Assembly (NCBI GenBank): GCA_003342895.1 | Contig: PTFA01000005.1 | Location: 1,992,316-2,056,315, forward strand | Direction of reading: 5' to 3' | DNA: 64,000 nucleotides | Source of the DNA: Casuarius casuarius | Lineage: Eukaryota > Chordata > Aves > Casuariiformes > Casuariidae | Part shown: positions 49,514 through 64,000 of the stretch, piece after piece | Numbering within the stretch: position 1 is the stretch's first letter | How the letters are laid out: every line of letters begins with the position of its first letter | Translations under genes and position numbers: made by a program | Notes under the pieces: generated by a model | What the model saw: only the letters and a program-made list of their open reading frames with translations | What the model was told of the DNA's origin: nothing | Database searches by the model: none

Positions 49514-51762
49514 GAGGATCACGGACTGTTAGCACTAACGATTTTCCTCTGCAGCTCTGCTCCTGCAGGGCTGCCCTGTGACCACCAACAGCCCCCACGC
49601 TGTGTGCAACCATGAACAGGAACCCTCGGACTGAAGGTAATTTTCTTAGTGCATGCAGCGACTGTGGGCCTTTTTAGAGGGTCCAACTTCCTTTCACGGC
49701 AGTCTTCTCAAGCGAGAGGCCGAGCAAAATGAAACTTGCCATTATTTAGTCTCAGCAATTGTGCCCATGGCCTTTGAAACGGAACAGGGGCCTTGGCAGA
49801 GCAGTGCAAGTCCCAGCAGGGGCAGGCTGCATCGGTGGGTGCCGGCGCCCCAAGCATTGCACCGGTAGGGGCAGGAGCAGGGTCCCTTGGTCTCCGTTAT
49901 CCCTGTGGTCATTTGCCAAACACAGTGCTCCCAGGGTCCAAGCAGTCCCTGGAGACCCTGCTGCTATTACCTGTCACGCGTCTGTGCTATATTCTGCGCA
50001 GGTTCAGCGTGATGCAGTCCATCCTGAAACCTTAAATGGTGCAACGTTTACATATTGCCGGTGTTGAGAGAGGCTGCAAATACCCATGGCATGGATGAAA
50101 ACGTGAATCGGCCAACATGTGGTGCTGCTTCCTCCTGTGCAAATAGAAGGGGCTGCCAGCACCCTGTCACCATCCACACCAGTACAACTCAGAACCTTGA
50201 AGCCCTGGACCAGTTTAATTATTGCAAGGCAGAAAGCTCAAATAAAGGTATGACGTTTGCTGTTGTTTTTTTATTATTTTTTGCAGGCACTGGAGAAGTA
50301 ATATTTTTCATATTTGTTCAAAAATTAAAATAGTAAAAAAGTAAAAGCATAGTAAATACTGACCTAAAGCTTAATTTACTATTTTAAGAATGAGAATGGT
50401 ATCATATATAATTAGCACAAAGTTGGCTGCATTTCTTAAGTGAATAATCTTTAATTTTGAATAATGACAACTATTCTTCATTAAAACTTTGCTGTATATT
50501 AAAATAGGCAAACATACTGCTATGATAAGGTAACTCCAATCTGGCTGGCTTTTAAACAGTCTCTGGAGAAAAAGATAAAGGAAATAAATGTGACATCTTG
50601 ATGTGCATCTGTTACACTGTAGTTACAACAGAAGAGTATTAAGGAACAAAATTAATCTGGGTATGTATAATAAAATTGGACTGAGGAATTAAAATAGCTT
50701 TATACTATACTACTTAAAGTAACTTATTTTGGAGTACATCGTAGAAAGTACTGATGTCCAACAGCAAGATTATCACTTGATGTTTTAAGAATACCTCAGA
50801 AATATTTTACCCTCAGTCTACCAGCAGTTCTATATTAATTTCTGAGCCAAGTTGCACAAAAAGGGAGCGTCTTTTTGTTTGCTTATTTGTTTTTGTGTTC
50901 CCTCATCCCAGACCACCACATCTCTCATCTTAACTGGGTGCACTACTGTAGTAGTTGAAACTTTCGCTTGCAGTAATTCTATATACTGGAGTTAACCTCA
51001 TTTGCGAGAGAAACAGCATGTGAACTAGCAGTAGGTGGTGCTGGAATAGGTTTTTGTTACATTCAGATGGTTCAGACATGACATAGATGCTGTTGCCTTG
51101 ACTGACAATCCCTAAATGCCGCACAGATTGCTGCTTGTTTCAGGATATATCTAGCCTTGCCTGAATACCCTCTTCAAAGGAATTGACTATTATTTGCTAA
51201 ATGAGCCAACTGAAATGTTTTTCGCTTTGTTTTAGGTTTTGTTTGTTTTCTATTTTGACTACATTTCCTCATGATAAAAGCAGCCTTTGATATGAGTGCA
51301 GTATTTAATGACACGCGTCTCCTGTTTCTTCTGGCTCTCCTCTCTAGCTACATCTCTGTGCACCCCTGCCTCTTTTTGTTATGCTTTTGCTTCTAGTTAT
51401 CTAACAACTGCTTCTCTGTTCTGTAAATTACTTGCAGGTCTGCACCAACATTCTTTTTCTGTAAACTCTCCAAAGGCTCAATTATCTGCCTTTTGCTCCT
51501 TTCCTTCTTTCTTTTTCTGTATAATTTTGATTTTAACACTAATTTACGAGCTCCATAGCAAAGATACCCAACCATCCATTGCTTTCACTAACCCTGCTGA
51601 CTCCACACCCCTCTTCCTGACCTTAGTAGTACTCTTAACTGCAAACAACAACTTCATCTCAGTATTCCTAATCTGAAAGACTCAAAGGCAGAAATGTTTC
51701 TAACAGGAAAAGGCAATCTCCAAAAATACAGTTCCCCCTTATTTTCCTTTCTGGCTTCTGAG

Positions 51763-52012
51763 GACTGGTCTGCACCCTAGAAGGTGTTACTGCTGTAGCT
51801 ACCCCAGTAAAATCACTGTCACAGCTGCAGTTTACATCACAGTAAGGGAATTGGTGGTCCCTGTATTAATAAATTGAGCTGGCAAAAGGACCCTCTTGCC
51901 CAGGTCAGCTGCACTGATATGGTGGGTTTTGCTAACACAGCTGTGTTATGCTAAGGGACATGATTTTTACCACACAGTTATGCTAGCAATATTCATAGTG
52001 TGGGCCTGAGCC
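51763..52012. mobile_element. hAT-like non-autonomous DNA transposon (MITE) relic
   Basis: The left end gactggtctgcaccctag and the right end catagtgtgggcctgag are imperfect inverted copies of each other. Between them are gctgtagctaccccagtaaaa, gagctggcaaaagga and gttatgctagcaat, blocks that occur in the same order in a MITE family of crocodiles, turtles and birds (ends like ggtctacactag and agtgtagacctgg). At 250 bp it is near full length. No target duplication could be confirmed. Confidence 0.6.
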
Positions 52013-53327
52013 TGGGTTTGGGTTAGATCTTCGTTTGTTTTCACTGTTCAGGTGATTATGCTTCCTCAGCTCTGGCTCTGACTGAGCAGCAAAGTCACAC
52101 CATCATTCTCCTACACTTCTACCTGTCTGGGTGGAAAGCCTCATTCATGCATTTCTCTTTTCACAGAGAAAGACTCTTTTTCAGAGTCCTCAAGGCCTCC
52201 TCAAGCCTTAGCTGTCCAGATAACACTACACAGAAAGGGCCTGCCCACCCTTCTCTAGCTGATACAACATACATTCTCAAGGACGTTGTTTCACATGAAT
52301 CCCTCCCAGTATCTCTAGCAGGTCCTGCTCTGTGAATTGGCCCAAATTGCTTTCAGGCCCCTGCTCCATTTTCAGCTTCAGAACAACCTCAATATATAGT
52401 GCACATTAGCAGCTCTTCTGGCTCTACACAGAGTAAGTTTTTATACAGTTTAAGATGTATTTTTTTTTTCAAAAGACTTTTCAGGATTTAGACATATTAT
52501 CCTAATGAAAGATATGTGTCTAAATTTTTGATCATTTTGGAAAATGATCTCTTTTCAAATCCGACTAAAACCTTGCCTGAATTTCCTCCTTTCCCTGCAA
52601 GGAAAGTTCAGCATGTCCTGGATAAACAGTTACTAGGTAAATTCAGAGCTCTTTATTCAAACTGAACCCATTTCAACAATGAAAACCTTCATGCCTTCGG
52701 TAGTTAGGCTTTTTCCTGCTTTGGCATTGAAATACTGTTGTATAGAAAGACTCTGCATTTTCTGACTATAGGCAGTTAACTCTTATTTACCCATTTGTAA
52801 TCCATCCACAATCCCACAGCATTATAATTCATGAAATGTGTAATTTAATATAAGTGAATGAAACCTTCTTTGAAGGGTCTGTTTATACAGCTATATTTGG
52901 GGCTCATTTGAAGGGCTGCCACTTCAACTGTTATTCAAAGATGCCCTTTCTTCAAACAGTTCATTTGGTGCTAAACAGGAACTACCGTAAGTTCACCCCA
53001 TTCCCCAGAGTATTTAAGGTATCATACCAGAAACATTTCCCTCTCATGGGTTAAATTTCAGTTACTTCTGATGGCTTATTTCAAATAGAAAAAGCAAAAC
53101 AAAACCCAGACTTTATCATACAGTAAGAATTGAAACAAACTTTGTTCTCTGTGTCTAAACCCTATGAATACAGCAGTCAAAAGGAGTCATTGTAACTTTT
53201 ACCTCTCATACCTTGTATATTGTACCTGAGTAGACTTTGGCAGATAACCCCAGTCTATGCATTAAAAATCTATGTACTTCCACAGCTAAATTCAAGAGTT
53301 TAGGAATAACTGTTTGGGGCATGAAGC

Positions 53328-53344
53328 TTTTTTTTTTTTTTTTT
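53328..53344. repeat. 17-base T run
   Basis: An uninterrupted T homopolymer in the AT-rich intergenic region. Confidence 0.95.
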
Positions 53345-53948
53345 AGAAAATTAAAAAAACAGGTCAAAGCAAGTCAGGAATACAAAAGCAAAATACTGTG
53401 AAAAATCATTACAAGAAAAATGTTAAAGTACTCCTTTTTTAATACAAATAAGCTATTATGCCACTTTGAATGGGGACAAATGTGACATCTTTATTAGGGA
53501 GGATTTTGACTGAATAGGCATGAATGCATTCTAGTGTAGCAGAATTAAATGTGTTCACATGCTGTAATTAAAAGTCTGAATGCCATAGCTTTTCATGAAT
53601 ATGAACGGATCTGAGAACATGAAGTGCACCAGGATATTGTTCCTACAAGTCTCAGAAGTGTCTGATTATTTATCATAAGATTACTTCCCAGCCTACATAT
53701 AGATACTACAATTTCAGAATATGAGGCTGCCTGCAGAGAATCCATCTATACTAGTAAAATGTTTCTGAAGAAATAGCAGTATTAATGTAAACAATTTTCA
53801 AGTACAGCTATTGCATACAAGCATATTTTACTACTTTAGATCTATTCTGACAGCTGTCAGAACTGATGTTATAGTTAATTTACCTGTCTAAATGCAGTCA
53901 CAGCATAAGCAGAGTTACAGCAAGTTTTGGCATAGGAAGAGGAGGGTT

Positions 53949-53983
53949 GTTTATTTTTTATTTTATTTATTTATTTATTTTTT
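53949..53983. repeat. TTTA microsatellite
   Basis: Degenerate then regular TTTA steps between T runs. Confidence 0.95.
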
Positions 53984-54095
53984 GACCTTGTGTAACCTTG
54001 CTGTGAAGNGTGAGCTGATACAGCATACGCTTCTATAATTAAAGGAAGTGCATGAGTGCTGAAAAAAATCTTACCAGTATTGCCTATAAAAAATT

Positions 54096-54390
54096 AATAT
54101 GTTTAGAATCAGAAGGGACTATTAAATGATATATCATGTATTTCACATGTCATTACATTTTATGACTTTGTGTTAGACCCAGTAACTTAGTAAAATAAGT
54201 TAACTTTTCCAGAAGTGCAATCATTTTTGGTTTGAAGATGGAGAGCTTGTCACCTCCAAAAACAGTTTGTTATAGTGAGGAGAGGAAAAAAAAATCATCT
54301 TGTTAAAGATGTATACTTTGTTTTCTATATTCAGTGTTTAACTACAGCTTCAGGCTATAGTTTTTTTCCTCAGCCATTCTTTCCTGGGAT
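54096..54390 (-). mobile_element. Ancient CR1-family relic, 3' end
   Basis: On the plus strand the order tagaatcagaagggactatt, acccagtaact, tttggtttgaagatggagag, tcacc, cagtttgtta and cttcaggctatag follows the reverse complement of the 3' end of an old amniote CR1 type (agaagggaccatt, cacccagtaatt, tgatggagaa, ggtaaattgttcc). It is clearly older than the CR1 at 20.4-22.1 kb. Confidence 0.55.
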
Positions 54391-56720
54391 TAAGGGGCTT
54401 TTTTTCCTTCAAGGTATTTGTATATTAATCAGTCTTAATTTAATACAATGAGTTCTTACACAGCCTTTTTCCTCTGCTGAATCATCTGTGGTTCTGTGTC
54501 TTGCCCAGTATTTCAACTTTTTATAATGTATGCACTCTATCCTGATCTCATGAATTCTATACATGAAAAAATGTCACTTCCTGCCCACTTTCCCCTATTT
54601 ACACAGGAAACATTTTAGCATCCAGATTCACAACAAGAATTTGTCCATTTGTGACCTCTAATCCTTGTCAGTCTCCACATTCCAAGGGTCAGCCATTTTG
54701 GAGATACAGTTCAAATTCCTTGCCCTACATATGTAACCCAGTATTAAGTTGTATTAAAATGACACAAGTTACACATTACTAATTGGTAAATTAGCAAAAA
54801 AGGATAATCAGTCTTTGGAGTACATGCTCTTTTTAAAAAAACTATTTTATATTCAACCCAAAAACCATGTAAGAAAGTTTGGACTAATATGGGTCTTTGA
54901 ACCTTTTTCAGGAAAACCCTTTAGAAGTGTCAGTTCTTCACCAACAGGTCTTAGGGGGTAACTGTCTGGTAGAGAGCACTTGGTTATTTAAAGCAAATTA
55001 TGGCCGGAAGGTCCCCATTTGTTTTGGCAATAACATGAAAGCAACATTTTACACGGTCACGTGAAGATGTCACAAAAAAAAATTCATGTACAGTACTTTT
55101 TCTTGCTGCCCTTGGACAAACTATTCAAGCTTACAAATAAAATGCACATACAAATCAGTACTAGTGTAATGTCCCTCCACCCCCCATAGAAAGGGTTCAC
55201 AGCCTAGTGACAAACAAAGAAAAAAGTTCAAGCTGCCCTTTAATTTTGATGCACCAGCAGATATGGTAGAAACACTGCCCTTTTACACTCCTCAGTCTTT
55301 CAAGCAATAAGTAATATTGGTAAGGAAGACAAAAAGTTAAGCATTTATACCCTTCTTTCCCCAATATCTGTCCCAAACTTACAGTCCTAAATATCCAAGC
55401 CTACAGTCTTTATCCATACTCATTTTATGGCTTTCAGGTGAGGAAAATTTACTTTCTCAGGCTACTCTTTAGCTTGGAGGAATTGAAAACAAACAGAAAC
55501 CAATTTCTACAGGTTCAAGAGACCAATTTGCTAGCTTCCTGTTAACTGAATTTAAAGTAGATTGATTCTGCAAAATCAGCATCTAATACTTCATTATGTG
55601 GTAATTTTTCAGAAGTAGCCTTTCAGGAGTGGTGGTAATATTTTTGATATCCCATCTTCAAACTACCAGCATGTTATTCCAAAGGTGGCTAGCCAAAGGA
55701 AGCTTATTTGATAAAGTACTAATCAACTAAGAAATAGCAGAACTGTGCTGCTGTCATTCAGAGTCTAACCACCTTCCCCAGCTTGTCCACATTGCATGGG
55801 CACCTGAACTGTTCATTAATGAATTTTTGGGCTAGTTCAGCATTTTAAGATAAACAGATCAGCAACAACATATTTTAAATTTATCTCTTCTAACCTGTAG
55901 AATTTAGACTGCAATAAGTATTTGAGCATCCAGGCACACAAGTGGTCAGCCATCCACACTAAAGTCTCTGCGTGTGAAGAGTTTGGCTTCAAGAATGCAT
56001 ATGCCCAACTGAAGCCACATTACAGGACCATAAGGGCCAGCAAGCCTTTCACAAAGATGCAGAAATGAAGTAGGCCTTGGATTCTTGGAAGAATTCCCCC
56101 TCCATTGCTTTAGCTGGTACTATAGAAAACAATTCTTTCTACAAATCTTGACAGGAAGAAAAAAAAAGGTTTTTTGCTTCCCTGCCTCTCCTAAACACTG
56201 AATGAAGATCTCCATGGCCACTACTAAATCCAAGAGAAACTGCCTGCTTTCACACACTCCTGATTACTTTTCAAATGGGAACAAAGTTTTGGTAGCCTAT
56301 AGATGTATACTTCAGAAAGGCATTATTCTGCTCCTGCCACATTTAACAGGGTGAAGCTATGGTAAGAAGCCTTAAGGCACAAAACCCCTTTTCCAACACA
56401 GATATGCTCTCAGTCTACAAGGTCAACAAAATTTGCTGACAATACAGTACAAGGTTGAATACCCTTCAATTATAAAGTGGGCTGAAGCCAGGTTCTAGTG
56501 CTTTTTATGCTCTTAAAGGTTTCCTAGAATTGCAGTATCCTGATGTCCAGTGTGGAGATAGTCATACAACCAGAGACCATGTAGAAACATTCCCCCACCC
56601 CAGTCCCCGTCACTGTTCAGTAACAGCAGCAAAAGCTGACAATGAGTGTTGGTATGTAACCATCACATTTAAAGCAACGAAGGTAGATAATACAACTGTT
56701 AAGGAGGATACTACCTGCCT

Positions 56721-56726
56721 TTTATT
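56721..56726 (-). terminator. Candidate CCDC77 polyadenylation signal
   Basis: The plus strand reads tttatt here, so the minus strand carries AATAAA about 760 bases after the CCDC77 stop codon. It is the first exact AATAAA I noticed downstream. A weaker ATTAAA lies near 55241. Without transcript data the true end of the mRNA is not fixed. Confidence 0.3.
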
Positions 56727-57482
56727 ATGAGCTCCTGTGTGTTAAGATAAGCTGAGTGAAAAGGGAGGGGAAGATGACTCCTCAGAGATAGTATTTTCTA
56801 CCTTAAGTAAAACATTCAAAAATCAATGGAGATGACGTTGCTGGTTCTTACAGGAGTTCTGTTATAGATTATTTTTATCCACCATATTAAATCAGTCAGG
56901 GTTTGTCCCAGTTAGGTTGGAATCAAGGAAAGGGAAGCCATTTTAGAACAGCTATACTGTCAAGGTTATATGGGACTCAAATGTAGCACTGACTTTCTCT
57001 TTAAGATCTTTCTCTAAAGAAAATTTCCAGTTATATCCTGAAATGCCTAGACACCATAATCATTTAAATCACTTTAAAAGCTGCGTGTTTCACATATGGA
57101 ACATCAGACAAGCAATTCAGATCTTGAAAATTAGATCCTTTCATGATTAATTCCACATGTGGTCTATACTATGCTCCAAATAGAGCTGAAGATCAGCATG
57201 CAGTGTCCGCTACCACAGATACAAAGGTAAGTAGAAGTCTTAAGTAAAACCCTGATAAGACCGACTGATCATCACTGTCATCTCTCAGCTGAAACAGCAA
57301 CATAGCTGGACATGTTAGGAATGGCTCGTGTATGATAGCATGACATTCACTGCAGTTTCCCTCAAGCCTTCTGTCACTAGATGCCAGGAAGCAGACAGGC
57401 AAGAGCTGCTCTGGAGGATGACTATTCCAGCCTAGCAATGGTCCTGTTCCTGATAAACAGGATGCTGGCTAATACCTCAGCA

Positions 57483-59793
<2,311 letters not shown>

Positions 59794-59917
59794 CTATGGT
59801 CAGGAAAACTCAGTGGGGTTTACAGACTAGAGGAAGATGCACACTTACAACAAAACATGGAGAAGTGGCTCAAATGACCAGTCCAGGGCTGCAAAGATAG
59901 CCAGCAGTAGATGATTA

Positions 59918-62888
<2,971 letters not shown>

Positions 62889-62986
62889 CTGAAGTAAGAG
62901 CATTTGATTGTCTCTCTGATCTCTCTCAGGACTTTCTAGTTTCTCCACTTTTGCCACTGATTTTGAAGTGCTCCTCTTGGTGCCTA
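62889..62986 (-). CDS. CCDC77: CCDC77 exon (variable linker)
   Basis: This 98 bp exon completes a valine codon and adds 32 residues rich in Lys, Ser and Glu, ending QRDNQMLLLQ, which corresponds to QRDIQTLILQ in the mammalian protein. The acceptor is tttttgcag at 62995-62987 and the donor is gtaaaa at 62888-62883. The outgoing intron is phase 0. The N-terminal half is a poorly conserved charged linker, and the coiled coil resumes at the C-terminal end. Confidence 0.88.
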
Positions 62987-63711
62987 CTGCAAAAATCTGT
63001 ATTAGAAATGGAAAAATGTTCTCCAACCTGCAGTACTTTTCTCAGCAGGAAATACTGTACTGTTGGCCTATAAGAAAAGGAAAAATCCTGCAACTGCTAC
63101 AGTCACAAGGACTTGAGGGCTAACTAGATGAAAAAAGTTTCAAAACTTATGGTGATGTGTACCTTTACCTCATGTCATCATGCTGCAATACCTAGGCACC
63201 CTCCTAATCTTCTTGGCATACATAAAAAGTAAACTTTTAAAACAGTTTAAGGAAATTATGCTTGTGTAGCTGTCATCTGCCTATTCATCAACACCTGAAT
63301 GAGTTTTGAGGAGCCCACCAGCCAATTTGAGTCAGCTTGGAAAAGGCAGTTCTTAAAAAAAATGTATCAAAGCTCCCACAACAAAATCAGTAAGTAGTGT
63401 AGAGACTCAAACTACTGTCTACNCTACAGGTAGATAGAACACCACCTCTTGAAATCGATATGGGTTAGGATGGCTGTGCAGTTCAGTACCTGCATACCAT
63501 AGTCACCTCTTCATTAGCCAAGCAGATCTGGAACATGAGAGGAAGCAAAGAGTACTGTATACATATGGATATATACATGGATGCATCTAAGCAACTTAAT
63601 GGAGAAACTGGAGGTCTTCACAGTAAAGAATTGTTTGGGATACAGGACACAAATACCCAGAGAAACAAGCATTGATAGCTGAGCTGCTGTTAGATCAGTT
63701 TGGTTTGGTAC
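62987..63711 (-). other. CCDC77 intron
   Basis: A 725 bp phase-1 intron with no recognisable element. Confidence 0.82.
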
Positions 63712-63778
63712 CTGTTCTAGAAATACCATTTCGTTCATGAGGATCCCTGGATTTAGCTGGCCTCTGCAGAACAGTGAC
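63712..63778 (-). CDS. CCDC77: CCDC77 exon (first one in the window)
   Basis: This 67 bp exon encodes VTVLQRPAKSRDPHERNGIS plus two residues and one further base, and lines up with the VTILQ segment of mammalian CCDC77. The acceptor ends in ctatag at 63784-63779 and the donor is gtacca at 63711-63706. The outgoing intron is phase 1. The exon is short and, after VTVLQ, diverged, so it rests on its splice sites, its frame with the next exon and the VTVLQ match. Confidence 0.82.
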
Positions 63779-64000
63779 CTATAGAAACAGATTAGATATC
63801 TTAGCTGAATATCCACACTTTTCCAAAGTTGTGGTGGTCAAGAACAAACCTTAAAAAGTAAAATGAAAGCTCCAAAAGAGCAGTATAACCTTATTCCTGC
63901 TACAATACAAGGAAGACATTCACCAAAGTAACGTCAGCATTGAAAAACTTTTCCTTTGCAACAGCTGAATTTTGACATTTTGCCTCTACTCGCCCCCCCC

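Larger units (their letters stand above)
48916..57482. other. Intergenic region between CCDC77 and B4GALNT3, including the presumed CCDC77 3' UTR
   Basis: About 8.6 kb. The left end is CpG island; the rest is AT-rich. It contains a hAT-like MITE at 51763-52012, a TTTA repeat at 53949-53983 and an ancient CR1 relic at 54096-54390. The part next to 57482 is presumably the CCDC77 3' UTR. No long open frame beyond chance length is seen from 53 to 57 kb, and no RNA gene is evident. Confidence 0.75.

Noticed and set aside
51296..51676. 126-codon hydrophobic open frame on the plus strand
   Set aside because: The Leu/Phe/Ser-rich composition follows from pyrimidine-rich DNA. There is no clear gene structure.
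63840..63875. A further CCDC77 exon near the right edge
   Set aside because: The frame that would join the exon at 63778 has a stop just before the possible donor, so no exon is supported there.

Overview
The window looks like a piece of a bird genome, or at least a sauropsid one. It holds a truncated CR1 LINE of avian type and several much older amniote repeat relics. Repeats are otherwise sparse, there is a GC-rich CpG-island promoter, and many isolated N bases point to a draft assembly. The species cannot be named from the sequence.

Two protein-coding genes, both on the minus strand, account for all the coding sequence I can support. From about 1 to 48785 lies the 5' part of B4GALNT3 (beta-1,4-N-acetylgalactosaminyltransferase 3). 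Exon 1 sits in a CpG island at 48644-48785, followed by a 40 kb intron, then exons 2, 3 and 4 at 8450-8553, 7722-7799 and 361-456. The four exons join in frame to give the first 140 codons: an arginine-rich cytoplasmic tail, a Leu/Ala signal anchor, the lumenal stem, and the start of the conserved lumenal region. The PA14-like and catalytic parts lie beyond the left edge.

From 57483 to the right edge lies the 3' part of CCDC77, a coiled-coil centrosomal protein. Seven exons give the last 326 residues, in frame across every junction. The order and orientation (CCDC77 then B4GALNT3, head to tail) match what is known of the human 12p13.33 neighbourhood, which supports both identifications.

The 8.7 kb between the genes holds the CpG-island promoter of B4GALNT3 with a 65-base assembly gap, an ancient hAT-like MITE at 51763-52012, and an ancient CR1 relic at 54096-54390. 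Intron 1 of B4GALNT3 holds a 1.65 kb CR1 copy with a dead reverse transcriptase, relics of MIR-like SINEs and other amniote repeats, and several two-copy tandem duplications.

I found no bacterial-type system, CRISPR array, provirus, nested intact gene or RNA gene. The points most worth a second look are a 10-codon upstream ORF in a good initiation context just before the B4GALNT3 start codon, the GC-rich CGG/CTG tract that encodes the membrane anchor, a weak splice donor after B4GALNT3 exon 3, a divergent stretch in a CCDC77 exon, and the preserved amniote repeat relics.
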